Assembly (NCBI RefSeq): GCF_000737195.2
Contig: NZ_JALM01000020.1
Coordinates: 62,001 to 126,000 of the forward strand
Direction of reading: 5' to 3'
DNA: 64,000 nt
From: Sciscionella sediminilitoris
Lineage (GTDB): Bacteria; Actinomycetota; Actinomycetes; Mycobacteriales; Pseudonocardiaceae
The translations under genes and the position numbers were made by a program. Below are positions 33,064 to 41,749 of this stretch, one piece after another. The notes under the pieces are model-generated. The model searched no databases and had not been told where the DNA came from. It saw only the letters and a program-made list of their open reading frames with translations. Within the stretch, counting starts at the first letter, position 1. Each line of letters begins with the position of its first letter.

Positions 33064-34278
33064 GATGTCGAGCTGTTCGGCGATCCTGGGCAGCTCGACC
33101 GGATTCGCGGAGTACAGGGTTTCCCGGCGCTGTTCCTCGGTTTCCCCGTAGAGCAGGCTGCTCGCCACCCGGAACCGCAGCGCACTCGGATCGTCGCCGA
33201 AGTGCGCACCGGCGAGCACCCCGACCCCGTGCCGCTCGAACAGCAGCTCGGTCAGTTCGACGCCACTCCGGATTCCTTGTGCGGCAAGGGGTTCACGCAG
33301 CTCCGCCAGATCCGGATAGCAGTAGAACGCGGCGGCCGGGGGGCGGCACCGGGCTCCGGCGTCCAGGAAGACCCGGTGCACCGCGCCCGATACGGACTCG
33401 TGCAGCCGCCTGCTCGCGGCTACGTATTCGCGCACCGGCCGTGGCTCGCCCATCGCGTACTCCACTACCGCCTGCATGGGCGCGGCAAGGCTGGACCACA
33501 GTTCGCTGGCCAGTCCGGTGAATCGCGCGGCGAGCGTGTCCCCGAGTGCTCCGTCCGGCAGGCGGGCGAAGCCGATCCGCCAGCCGCCGAGGGCGAGGTG
33601 TTTGCTCAGCCCGCCGGTGACGATCGTCCGCTCGGGCAGCAGTTCGGCGGGGCTGAGGTGCTCGGCGGGGTCGAAGCGCAGTTCACGGTAGATCTCGTCG
33701 GAGAGCAGCACGAGTTCGTGTTCCTCGGCGATGGCGCAGACCTGCTTGACCAGTTCCGCGCCCGCCGCGGTCCCGGTCGGATTGTCCGGGATGGTGAGCA
33801 GCAGGATGCGCGGATCCGCACCGCGCGAGCGCGCGGCGCGGATGGTCTCGTCCAGCCGCTCGGGGTCGGGAATTCCGCCGCAGGACTCCGGAATCGGCGC
33901 GCGGATCACCTGCTTCCCGGTGATGTCCGCCTGTGCCGCGTAGCTGACCCAGGACGGTGCGGGCAGCACGAGATCCCCGGGCAGTGCGGCGAGCGCGGCC
34001 CAGAGCAGCGCCTTGCTGCCGGGGGCCAGCAGGATCTGTTCCGCTTCGGTCGGCAGATCGCGGCGGCCGAAGAAACCGGCCGTGGCCGCGCGGGCCCCGG
34101 GTGCACCGGCGACCGGTCCGTAACCGTTACGCCCGGCCGCGCCGCGCAGCACCTCGGCGAGCTCGCCGAGCACGGGCAGTCCGGCCTCGCCGAACCCCAG
34201 ATGCAGCACCGGTTGCCCGGCCGCTCTGCGCCGCGCGATGCGCTCATTGATGGCGAGGGTGGCGGAATGTTCGATCAC
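33034..34278 (-). CDS. Pyridoxal-phosphate aminotransferase, class I/II
   Basis: 414-residue fold-type I aminotransferase. PLP-site elements are the NPTG loop in TIPDNPTGTAAG, LVLLSDEIYRELRF and the Schiff-base lysine in GGLSKHLALGGWRIGF. GTG 34278, after AAGGAG, overlaps the permease stop by 4 bp (GTGA), which fixes the start; the very long open frame upstream is a shadow of the permease. It is cotranscribed with an amino acid permease and convergent with the MFS gene (30-bp overlap). It probably deaminates the amino acid that the permease imports; the substrate is not determined. Confidence 0.9.
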   Translation of the reverse strand: MIEHSATLAINERIARRRAAGQPVLHLGFGEAGLPVLGELAEVLRGAAGRNGYGPVAGAPGARAATAGFFGRRDLPTEAEQILLAPGSKALLWAALAALPGDLVLPAPSWVSYAAQADITGKQVIRAPIPESCGGIPDPERLDETIRAARSRGADPRILLLTIPDNPTGTAAGAELVKQVCAIAEEHELVLLSDEIYRELRFDPAEHLSPAELLPERTIVTGGLSKHLALGGWRIGFARLPDGALGDTLAARFTGLASELWSSLAAPMQAVVEYAMGEPRPVREYVAASRRLHESVSGAVHRVFLDAGARCRPPAAAFYCYPDLAELREPLAAQGIRSGVELTELLFERHGVGVLAGAHFGDDPSALRFRVASSLLYGETEEQRRETLYSANPVELPRIAEQLDILGSALTALG

Positions 34279-35684
34279 GTGTGCTCCTTGGCGGGTTGCG
34301 AGCTCGCTGGTTCGCGGACACGACGCCGGCGCTGGTGCAGTACTCCGGCGAGCACGGCGAAGCCGGTGACGAGCAGGGTGAGCAGCAGCGAACGCCTGCT
34401 GTCCTGGTCGAAAACCATCCCGATGATCACCGCGAGCAGCGCGAGAGCGGCCAGGATGGTCAGGTACGGAAAGGCCCACATGCGCACGCTCAGCCCGCCG
34501 GGGCGTTCGCGTTCCAGGCGGCGCCTGCCGCGGAACTGGGTCGCGGTGATGCACAGGTAGACGACGACGGCCACCGAACCGGAGGAGTCGAGCAGGAACT
34601 CGAAGACCGCGTCGGTGGGCAGGAAGTAGTTCGCCACCACGGCGAGCAGCCCGGCACTGGAGGCGGCCAGCACCGCGAGGAACGGGACACCGCGGCGGGT
34701 GCGGGTGAACGCGGACGGCGCCTCCCCCTTGCGCGCCAGGGCATAGAGCATCCGCGAGGAGGAGTAGATCCCCGAGTTCAGGCAGGAGAGCACGGCGGTC
34801 AGCACGATCAGATCCATCACCCCGGCCGCCTGCGGGATACCGATGTGCCGCAATACCGCGGTGTACGGGCTCTGGGCGACACCGGTGGAGTTCCACGGCA
34901 GCAGGGTGACCACGATGAAGATAGAACCGAGGTAGAACAACAGGATCCGCCAGACCACGCTGCTCATCCCGCGCCGCACCGCGTGCACCGGATCCACGGC
35001 CTCCCCCGCGGCGATCGTGACCACCTCGGTGCCGAAGAAGGAGAACACCACGACCAGGGCGGCCAGCACCACCGATATCCCGCCATTGGGCAGGAATCCG
35101 CCGTCCGCGACCAGATTGGACAGTCCCGGGGAGCGGATCCCGGGCAGCAGGCCGAACAGCGCGGCGAGCCCGAGCAGGATGAACGCCACGATCGCGAGCA
35201 CCTTGATCAGGGCGAACCAGAACTCGAACTCGCCGAAGGAGGACACCCGGACCAGGTTCACCGCGATCAGCAGCAGCATCATCGCGAGCGCGGCCAGCCA
35301 GGACGGGATCGCCGGAATCGCGTGGTGCACGATCGCCGCGCCCGCGATCGCCTCGAAGGCAACCGTGACACACCACTGGTAGGCGTAGAGCCAGCCCACG
35401 GACAGTCCCGCCCAGCTGCCCAGTTCCCGGCTGGCGTAACTGGAGAACGAACCGGTTTCCGGTTGCGCGACGGCCATCTCCGCGAGCATCCGCATGACCA
35501 GCACGACGAGAATGCCGACACCGAGATAGGCCAGCAGCGCACCCGGACCGGCGAGCCCGATCGCCTTGCCCGAACCGACGAACAGTCCGGCACCGATCAC
35601 CCCGCCGATCGCGATCATCGTCATCTGGCGGTTCCCCAGGCCGCCGCGCAGCCCGGACGGCGCGCGGTTCGAGTCGCCGGACAT
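34275..35684 (-). CDS. APC-family amino acid permease (GabP/AAT-like)
   Basis: 469-residue amino acid-polyamine-organocation transporter with about 12 helices. Family motifs are MIAIGGVIGAGLFVGSG in TM1, MRMLAEMAVAQPETGSFSSY and FFGTEVVTIAAGEAVDPVHA. The ATG at 35684, five bases after GGAGG, is preferred to the GTG at 35690. It is divergent from the C45 hydrolase (73-bp gap), with an inverted repeat at 35708-35735 in between. Together with the downstream aminotransferase it forms an amino acid uptake and utilisation unit. Confidence 0.9.
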   Translation of the reverse strand: MSGDSNRAPSGLRGGLGNRQMTMIAIGGVIGAGLFVGSGKAIGLAGPGALLAYLGVGILVVLVMRMLAEMAVAQPETGSFSSYASRELGSWAGLSVGWLYAYQWCVTVAFEAIAGAAIVHHAIPAIPSWLAALAMMLLLIAVNLVRVSSFGEFEFWFALIKVLAIVAFILLGLAALFGLLPGIRSPGLSNLVADGGFLPNGGISVVLAALVVVFSFFGTEVVTIAAGEAVDPVHAVRRGMSSVVWRILLFYLGSIFIVVTLLPWNSTGVAQSPYTAVLRHIGIPQAAGVMDLIVLTAVLSCLNSGIYSSSRMLYALARKGEAPSAFTRTRRGVPFLAVLAASSAGLLAVVANYFLPTDAVFEFLLDSSGSVAVVVYLCITATQFRGRRRLERERPGGLSVRMWAFPYLTILAALALLAVIIGMVFDQDSRRSLLLTLLVTGFAVLAGVLHQRRRRVREPASSQPAKEHT

Positions 35685-35707
35685 CCGCACCTCCGTTGTG
35701 CAAGTAA

Positions 35708-35735
35708 AGTTGCATGGAATATTGACGACGCAACT
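35708..35735. promoter_or_regulatory. Inverted repeat between divergent permease and C45 hydrolase genes
   Basis: AGTTGC (35708-35713) and GCAACT (35730-35735) are perfect inverted half-sites 16 bp apart, with a further GTTGTGCA copy at 35695-35702. The 73-bp divergent region also contains AT-rich promoter-like sequence. A likely binder is the RpiR protein encoded at 36848, but this is inference. Confidence 0.5.
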
Positions 35736-35757
35736 GCAGTTTTGTCAAGGTGGGCGG

Positions 35758-36876
35758 GTGACCGTCACCGAGGAAACCCTTGCGGGCCTGCGCCGGCTGC
35801 GCGTCGATGGTGAACGCCGGGCCGCGTTCCGCGCGATCGGCGCCGCCGCGGCCGAAGAGATCCACGCCGTCCTCGCGGGGCTCGGCGAAGGCGAGCAGCT
35901 GCGGCGGTTCGCGGGGAGCGAGGCGGGGGCCGCGGCCGTGGACCGCGTGCTGACCGCGACGCGGCGGTGGCACGGCACCGAGCTGGACGAGGCGTACGCG
36001 CTCGCCGAAGGGGCCGGGGTGGATCCGCACCTGCTGTTGCTGGCGAATCTGCGCAGGGACCTCGGCGGCCACGACGGATTGGGCTGCTCGGATCTCGCGC
36101 TGACCGGCCCGCACGCGCTGCTGGCGCACAACGAGGACGGCGGTCCGGCGCTCGAGGACCGCCTCGTGCTACTGAGCCTCGCCCTCGACGGGGAGGTTCC
36201 GGTCACCGTGCTCTGGTATCCGGGATTCGTGCCCAGCAACACCTTCGTGGCGAACGGGAACGGCCTGGTCTGGGGCATCAACCACATTCAGGTGGCCACG
36301 CCCGCGGATGCGCCGGGGCGGCATTTCGTGGCGCGCGGCCTCCAGCGGACGGGCGGCATCGACGAGGCGGTCGGCTATCTGGCCGCACATCCCTCGGCGG
36401 GTGGCTTCACCTACAACATCGGCGAACTCGGCACCGGGCGAACGGTCAGCGTGGAAACCGCGGCCGGTGCGCACACCGCGGTCGAGGCGGACGGGCTTGC
36501 CTGGCACACCAACCATCTGCGTTATCTGGACGAGCCCCCGGCCGTGTCCGGGGCCACCGGTGCCGAACTGCTCGGCGGGCGGGACAACAGCCTCGCGCGC
36601 GCGCGGGTGCTCGAGGCGCTGCGCATTCCGGCACAGGGCACCGAATCCGCGTGGGCGCTGGAGATTCTCGGCGTCCGCCCGGTTCCGGACGGGGTGTACC
36701 GCTCCGCGCTGGACGGCGATCCGCTGCTGACCCTGTGTACCTTCGTCGCCGAGCTGCGCACCGGGGAGATCACCGTGCGCCCGCGCGGCCGGCAAGCGGT
36801 CACGGTGCCGTTCGAGACCTTCGTTCCCGGTGCCGGCCGTGCTAGATCTAGCCGTGGTAGATACCGAACTCGGTGA
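35758..36876 (+). CDS. C45-family autoproteolytic acyltransferase/hydrolase
   Basis: 372-residue protein of the acyl-CoA:6-aminopenicillanate acyltransferase-like (peptidase family C45) group of Ntn hydrolases. Self-cleavage would occur before Cys110 in DGLGCSDLAL, making it the N-terminal nucleophile of the beta chain. LLAHNEDGGP, NGNGLVWGINHI and LAWHTNHLRYLDEP are family segments. GTG 35758 follows AAGGTGG. Such enzymes hydrolyse or transfer N-acyl groups on amino acids or peptides. Divergent from the amino acid permease, it may release a free amino acid from an acylated form for the aminotransferase. The last 29 bp overlap the convergent RpiR gene. Confidence 0.85.
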   Translation: MTVTEETLAGLRRLRVDGERRAAFRAIGAAAAEEIHAVLAGLGEGEQLRRFAGSEAGAAAVDRVLTATRRWHGTELDEAYALAEGAGVDPHLLLLANLRRDLGGHDGLGCSDLALTGPHALLAHNEDGGPALEDRLVLLSLALDGEVPVTVLWYPGFVPSNTFVANGNGLVWGINHIQVATPADAPGRHFVARGLQRTGGIDEAVGYLAAHPSAGGFTYNIGELGTGRTVSVETAAGAHTAVEADGLAWHTNHLRYLDEPPAVSGATGAELLGGRDNSLARARVLEALRIPAQGTESAWALEILGVRPVPDGVYRSALDGDPLLTLCTFVAELRTGEITVRPRGRQAVTVPFETFVPGAGRARSSRGRYRTR

Positions 36877-37714
36877 GCAACCGCTCGTCGCTGACCAGGT
36901 CCTCGCGGCTGCTGGTGCCCCGGCGCAGCGCGACCGCGGTGGCCAGGGCCTGCGCCAGGGAGACCATCGAGGCCACCGAACGCAGGATGGTCACCCCGGC
37001 GCAGTCGAGCAGGAAGGTCTCCTCGGCGATCCGGGCCAGCGGGGACGCGGCGGTGTCGGTGAACGCCACCGTGCGCAGCCCGCGCCGCTGCGCCTCGGCG
37101 AAGGCGCGCACCGTGTCCTCGGTGTAGGGATGGATGGAGACCGCGAGGAACACCTCGCCCTCGGCCAGGTCCCGCAGCTCGTCCACCAGGCCACCGGTGA
37201 CCGGGGCGATCTGGTGCACACCGGGCCGGACCAGCCGCAGCAGATAGGCCGCCAGCTGGGCCACCGGGAGGCATTTGCGGAACCCGAGCACGTGCACCCG
37301 TTCGGCATCGGCCAGCCAGCCCACCACGGTTTCCCACTGCCGGGCCTCGATCCGGGAGAAACTGCGCTGCAGATTGCGCTGTTCGTGCTCCACCGTCTCG
37401 GCAAGCAGATCACCGCTGTCGTGGTGCTGCTGCGCCTGCCCGAAGCGGGTCACCAGCCGCGCCTGAGTGGTCAGCTGTTCCCGGCACAGTTCCACCAGCG
37501 CCGGATAACCGGGCAGGCCGAGCAGTTTGGCGAACCGCACCAGCGAGGACTGGTGCACCTCGGCGCGTTCCGCCGTCTCGCCGATGCTGCGCAAGGCGGT
37601 GCCGTCCGGATCACTGAGCACCAGCCGCGCGATCCGCTGCTGCCCGGCCGCCATTGCGGGCATCCGTTCCTGCAGTTCGGCACGCAGTTGGTCGTAGTTG
37701 CTCGGTGGGGACAC
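36848..37714 (-). CDS. RpiR/MurR-family regulator (HTH plus SIS domain)
   Basis: 288-residue regulator. The N-terminal HTH_6 domain covers residues 8-85 (QQRIARLVLSDPDGTALRSI, AEVHQSSLVRFAKLLGLPGY), followed by an SIS sugar-phosphate-type domain at 115-255 (ERVHVLGFRKCLPVAQLAAY, LAVSIHPYTEDTVRAF). The usual Ser/Gly-rich SIS loop is altered to SIHPYTEDT, suggesting a ligand other than a sugar phosphate. RpiR proteins also control amino acid and acylated amino acid genes. It is convergent with the C45 hydrolase and is the candidate regulator of the permease/C45 divergent promoter. Confidence 0.88.
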   Translation of the reverse strand: MSPPSNYDQLRAELQERMPAMAAGQQRIARLVLSDPDGTALRSIGETAERAEVHQSSLVRFAKLLGLPGYPALVELCREQLTTQARLVTRFGQAQQHHDSGDLLAETVEHEQRNLQRSFSRIEARQWETVVGWLADAERVHVLGFRKCLPVAQLAAYLLRLVRPGVHQIAPVTGGLVDELRDLAEGEVFLAVSIHPYTEDTVRAFAEAQRRGLRTVAFTDTAASPLARIAEETFLLDCAGVTILRSVASMVSLAQALATAVALRRGTSSREDLVSDERLLTEFGIYHG

Positions 37715-37806
37715 GGAATGCTCCTTCGCTCGACCAGACGCGCTCTACGCGACGATAGCCGCCTTGCCCGCCGTGAGCCCGCGCGGACCCGGCAGGACGG
37801 CGCCGG

Positions 37807-38817
37807 TCACCCGATCCGGGCGTGCCGCTCCGCGATCGCCAGCAGCCGGTCCGCGGCGTGCTGCGCGGTGTAGTGGCCGAGGTAGTGCTCCCGGTTCGCC
37901 TTGCCGCGCCGCTGCGCTTCCCCGGGATCGGCGAGCTGGTCGAAGGCCTCGGTGAGCCCGTGCTGGTCCTGGACTCCGATCGGGTGCTCGCCGGGCGCGA
38001 GGAATTCGGGCAGGGCACCGGAATCGGAGACGATCGGGGTGACGCCGAGTTGCAGGGAGAGCAGTTGCACGCCGCTCTGAGTGGCGGTGCGGTAGTGCGC
38101 AACGGATCCCTTCGCGGCCCCGAGAACGGGAAGTACCTCGGCGTAGGAGTAGCGGCCGCGCCGCCATTCGCAGCAGGCGGGCAGCGCCCCGAAATCGGGT
38201 TCGCCGTCGCCGATGATCAGCAGCCGGTCGCCTCGGTGCCCGCTGCCGAGGTGCTGTTCCCAGGCGCGCAGCACGAAGGGGATGTTCTTGTACGGGGAGA
38301 GCCGCCCGTAGAGCACGAAGTCGCGTCGTCCGGTGACCGGTTCCGGTAGCTCGTGTTCGGCGACGTCACTGGTCAGTGGCACGGTCTCGGCGCCGATGCG
38401 GGCCGCGACCGTTTCGCTGAACGCGATGATTCCACTTGCCCGGTGCGAGAAGTACCGGGTGAGCCACTGCTGCCATCGGGGCCGGTGCTCGTGTTCGTCG
38501 TGCGGCCGGTCGTCGTGGATCAGGTGCAGCGCAGGGGCGAGCCGGGTGAACGCGATCCAGCGCGGATCCCAGACCAGTTCCACGAGCACGATGTGCGGGC
38601 GGAACCGGCGCGCCTCGGCCAGCGCGCGCAGCAGCGGTCCGGTGGTGCGCGGATCCTTGGGATGTGGTTCGAGGACGCGTTCGTAGCCGCGTGCTTCGGC
38701 GGGTTCGTAGTGCTGATCGGATGTGATGAGCAGGCATTCGTGCCCGCAGGCGTGCAGGGCCTCGATCTGTGCCCTGGCCAGCGGCCGCATCCACGGGGAG
38801 AGCCAGAGGATTCTCAT
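37807..38817 (-). CDS. Glycosyltransferase (GT4-like)
   Basis: 336-residue GT-B glycosyltransferase. N-terminal Rossmann start MRILWLSPWMRPLARAQIEA; C-terminal GT1/GT4 part with FVLYGRLSPYKNIPFVLRAW, LIIGDGEPDF, GVQLLSLQLGVTPIVSDSGA and a terminal helical repeat. It lacks the classic EX7E motif in full form, so subfamily assignment is loose. ATG 38817 overlaps the stop of the upstream GT2-GT4 gene (ATGA). It is the last gene of the leftward exopolysaccharide operon. Confidence 0.82.
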   Translation of the reverse strand: MRILWLSPWMRPLARAQIEALHACGHECLLITSDQHYEPAEARGYERVLEPHPKDPRTTGPLLRALAEARRFRPHIVLVELVWDPRWIAFTRLAPALHLIHDDRPHDEHEHRPRWQQWLTRYFSHRASGIIAFSETVAARIGAETVPLTSDVAEHELPEPVTGRRDFVLYGRLSPYKNIPFVLRAWEQHLGSGHRGDRLLIIGDGEPDFGALPACCEWRRGRYSYAEVLPVLGAAKGSVAHYRTATQSGVQLLSLQLGVTPIVSDSGALPEFLAPGEHPIGVQDQHGLTEAFDQLADPGEAQRRGKANREHYLGHYTAQHAADRLLAIAERHARIG

Positions 38818-40688
38818 CGCCGCACCGCCGATCCGAGGATGTGCGCATAGGCATCGGTCATGGCGCGCACGGTGTACCGCTCGGTGACCTTGCGGTGCCC
38901 CCGCTCGGCGTACGGCGCGAGCACGGACGGGTCCTCGAGCACTTTGCGCAGGGCCGCGGTCCAGGATTCGACATCGGGTTCGACCAGCAGGCCCGCTTCG
39001 CCGCCGTCGAGGATGTCGGGTACCGATCCGCGATTCGTGGCCAGCACCGGGATTCCCCGGGTCATCGCCTCGAGCAGCACCATGGGGAACGCTTCGGCGC
39101 GGCTGGGCAGGCACAGCACGTCGATCTCCTCGAGTGCGGTGCCCGGATCGTCCACGGCGCCGCGCCAGTGCACGCGCTCGGCGATGTCCGCCGGGGTGCG
39201 GGCGGCGAGCCGTGCTCGATCCGGGCCCTCGCCGAAGATGTCCAGCCGCCAGTCCGCCTCGGGGAGCCGGGCGAGCGCGGCGGTGAGCAGGTGCGGGTTT
39301 TTCAGTTCCACGATCCTGCCGAGCATGCCGAGCCGCAGCGGGCTGCCCGGCCGGTACGGGCGCGGCTGCTCCGGCCGGACCCCGTTGGGCGCGATGAACG
39401 TGGTGCGCGGCAAGGAGTTCCCGCGCCGCAGCTGGTGCAGATGCGCCGGGGAGAGCGCGATCAGCCCGTCGCTGCGGCCGATCACCGAGGCCAGGGCCCC
39501 GCCGTAGGTGGGTCCGGAAGAGGCGATCTCGTGGCTGGCCACGAGCCAGCGGTGGGCCCTTCCCCGTGCCGCGCGCGCCGCCCGCCAGCCGAGCGCGAAT
39601 CCCGCCTCGGTATTGGTGATGCCGGTGATCAGCACGGCGTGGCCGCGCCCGGTCGCCACGATGGGCTGCCACCACGGACACAGCAGCAGCCGCACCTGCT
39701 GGCTCAGCTCCGCGGTGAGCGGACCGAACGCCTGCAGGCACACCACGGTCACCGGATAGCCGCGCGCCGCGAGTTCATTGGCGAGCAGCACCCGCTGCCG
39801 TTCGGCCCCGCCGCGGCAGAGCTGATTGGTGGTCAGCAGGACGTGCGGCAGACCGGTGGAAACGGGGCGGGCACGGCGTTTGGACCGCTGCACCGCGTCC
39901 AGCATCCGGCTGCCCGCGAGGAACACGGTCCCCGGCCCGGTGTTGCCGCGGATCCCGAGCATGATGGCGGTTCCCGCGCGCAACAGTTCGGCCGAGCGGG
40001 CGGCACCGGCCGGATCGGTGCCGCTCGTGGCTGCGCCGAGGTGACGCACCGCGACCTCCTCGGCCAGCCGCAGCCGCCACCCGGCCCGTCGTGCCTGCCG
40101 CTGCCAGAGGGATTCCTCCCCGTAGAGGTAGCAGCGCTCGTCGAAGCCGCCGAGTTCGCGCCAGGCGCGGGCGTTGATCAGCAGGCAGCATCCGGAGAGG
40201 TAACCCTCGGCCTCGGCGGGCGCGCCGCGGCAGTGATCGGAGAACCGTGTTCCGCGCAGCCGTGCGGCGTATCCGGCGTGTCCCACCAGCGCGCGGGGCA
40301 CGGTCTGCCTGGCCCGGGCGAGATCCCAGCCGTGTTCCCCGTCCAGCATCGGTGAGGCCGCGGCCACCCGCGGTTCGCGCAACGCGGCCCGGGTGCGGGA
40401 CAGCGGGCCGGTCAGTTCGGCGTCCGGGTTGAGCAGCAGCAGATCCGCATCCGGCACCCGCGCGGCGAGTGCGTTGACCGCGGCGGCGTAGCCGATGTTG
40501 CGCGGACAGAACTGCCAGGACACCTCCGGATAGTCCGCGGCGAGTTCGGCGATCCGCCCGCTCTCGGTGGAATGGTTGTCCCACACCAGGATCGGTTCCC
40601 CGGGCAGGTGGGCGCGCACGCTGTCCAGGCAGCGGCGCAGCAGATCGGCCCGCCGGTAGCTGACCACCAGTACCGCCAACCCGGTCAT
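38814..40688 (-). CDS. Bifunctional GT2-GT4 glycosyltransferase fusion
   Basis: 624 residues with two catalytic parts. Residues 1 to about 275 are a GT-A family 2 (rhamnosyltransferase-like) domain: LAVLVVSYRRADLLRRCLDS, VWDNHSTES, RNIGYAAAVN, LLLLNPDAEL and YLYGEESLWQRQARRAG. From about residue 285 a GT-B family 4 domain starts (HVLLTTNQLCRGGAERQRVL), ending with LGRIVELKNPHLLTAAL and the EX7E-like EAFPMVLLEAMTRGIPVLAT. The two may add successive sugars to the repeat unit. ATG 40688 overlaps the preceding GT stop (ATGA); the junction is in frame, with no stop or frame change. Confidence 0.88.
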   Translation of the reverse strand: MTGLAVLVVSYRRADLLRRCLDSVRAHLPGEPILVWDNHSTESGRIAELAADYPEVSWQFCPRNIGYAAAVNALAARVPDADLLLLNPDAELTGPLSRTRAALREPRVAAASPMLDGEHGWDLARARQTVPRALVGHAGYAARLRGTRFSDHCRGAPAEAEGYLSGCCLLINARAWRELGGFDERCYLYGEESLWQRQARRAGWRLRLAEEVAVRHLGAATSGTDPAGAARSAELLRAGTAIMLGIRGNTGPGTVFLAGSRMLDAVQRSKRRARPVSTGLPHVLLTTNQLCRGGAERQRVLLANELAARGYPVTVVCLQAFGPLTAELSQQVRLLLCPWWQPIVATGRGHAVLITGITNTEAGFALGWRAARAARGRAHRWLVASHEIASSGPTYGGALASVIGRSDGLIALSPAHLHQLRRGNSLPRTTFIAPNGVRPEQPRPYRPGSPLRLGMLGRIVELKNPHLLTAALARLPEADWRLDIFGEGPDRARLAARTPADIAERVHWRGAVDDPGTALEEIDVLCLPSRAEAFPMVLLEAMTRGIPVLATNRGSVPDILDGGEAGLLVEPDVESWTAALRKVLEDPSVLAPYAERGHRKVTERYTVRAMTDAYAHILGSAVRR

Positions 40689-41749
40689 CGCGCACCCGCC
40701 GAAACCTCGGCCCAGACCTGGTCCAGCCGCTGGACGTAGTCCCGCACATCGAAGCGGCTCGCCTGTGCGCGGGCGGTTTCGGCGAGCCGGTTCCGCAGCG
40801 ACGGATCCCGGCACAGCCGGGCCAGCGCCTCGCGCAGCTGCTCCGGATTCCCCGGCTCGACGAGGAGACCGTTCTCCCCGTCGCATACGAGTTCCGGAAT
40901 CGCACCGACCGGGCTGACGACCGGGACGAGTCCGGCCGCCATCGCCTCCAGCAGGGCCATCGGCATTCCCTCGTCCTTGCTCGGCAGCACGAACACCGAG
41001 GCTTCGCGCACCATGCCCGCCTTTTCCTCCGCCCCGGCCCATCCGGTGATCTCGGCGCGCACCTCGAGCCGTTCGGCCAGGGCGCGCATGCCGTCGAGGT
41101 CCCCGTCACCGGCCATGCGCAGGGTGATCGCCGATCTGGTCGCTTCATCCAGCCCGGCGATCGCCTCGAGCACGTCCGCGCTTCCCTTGCGATCGGAGAA
41201 CCGGCCGAGGAACAGCACGCCGATCCGGTCCCGTTTCCCGCGGACGCACCGTTGCGGCAGCTCGACCGGATTCGGCAGCTCGACCGGATTCGGCAGCTCG
41301 CGCAGCCGGATCGGGCCGAGCAACGCGGCATACCGCTCGTGCCAGGCGGATCCGAGCACCAGGACGGCATCGGCGGCGCGGAACGGGATTGCCACGATCC
41401 GCTTGGCGAGCCGGGGCAGGCGCGCGTACCAGGAAAGGAACTCGGCACCGTGACAGTGCAACACGGTGCGCACCCCGAGTGCCCTGGCCAGCAGCACCAG
41501 GAATCCCTTGCGCAACACCGAGGACCGTTCCGAGACGTGGGCGTGCAGCACATCGGGCCGGAAGCAGACCAGGCGCACCGTGGCGAGCAGCCAGCCCGCC
41601 AGCCAGGCGCGGATCCGCCGCAGCGGGCCGCCGTCACGGAAGGTGGTGACGTAGTCGAGTCCGGCCGGGCGGTAGCGCAGGATCAGCTCGGCGACCGTGG
41701 ACATGCCGCCCTGTCCCCGTGGATCGGGTCCGACCATGAGTACCTTCAC
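40685..41749 (-). CDS. GT4-family glycosyltransferase with internal tandem repeat
   Basis: 354-residue GT-B enzyme. The N-terminus has VLMVGPDPRGQGGMSTVAEL, then VLHCHGAEFLSWYARLPRL. The C-terminal donor-binding part has GVLFLGRFSDRKGSADVLEA and the EX7E motif in DEGMPMALLEAMAAGLVPVV. GTG 41749 overlaps the preceding stop (GTGA) and gives the usual N-terminus; ATG 41770 lacks a ribosome binding site. A duplicated ELPNPV block near residues 153-166 reflects an 18-bp tandem repeat at 41255-41300. Most likely a mannosyl- or galactosyl-type transferase; the sugar is unknown. Confidence 0.87.
   Translation of the reverse strand: MKVLMVGPDPRGQGGMSTVAELILRYRPAGLDYVTTFRDGGPLRRIRAWLAGWLLATVRLVCFRPDVLHAHVSERSSVLRKGFLVLLARALGVRTVLHCHGAEFLSWYARLPRLAKRIVAIPFRAADAVLVLGSAWHERYAALLGPIRLRELPNPVELPNPVELPQRCVRGKRDRIGVLFLGRFSDRKGSADVLEAIAGLDEATRSAITLRMAGDGDLDGMRALAERLEVRAEITGWAGAEEKAGMVREASVFVLPSKDEGMPMALLEAMAAGLVPVVSPVGAIPELVCDGENGLLVEPGNPEQLREALARLCRDPSLRNRLAETARAQASRFDVRDYVQRLDQVWAEVSAGAR
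41255..41300. repeat. 18-bp in-frame tandem repeat in a glycosyltransferase gene
   Basis: Two identical 18-bp units (41255-41272, 41273-41290) are followed by a 10-bp partial third copy. They encode a repeated NPVELP hexapeptide in the linker after LRELP. The unit length is a multiple of three, so copy-number change would keep the frame. Confidence 0.9.

Noticed and set aside
33034-36129. A single 1031-codon leftward gene
   Set aside because: Only the 3' 415 codons (from GTG 34278) resemble an aminotransferase. The rest is a frame-shifted shadow of the amino acid permease, whose real frame is clear.
37807-39741. A longer glycosyltransferase starting at 39741
   Set aside because: The part above 38817 is a shadow of the GT2-GT4 gene; ATG 38817 with an ATGA overlap is the natural start.
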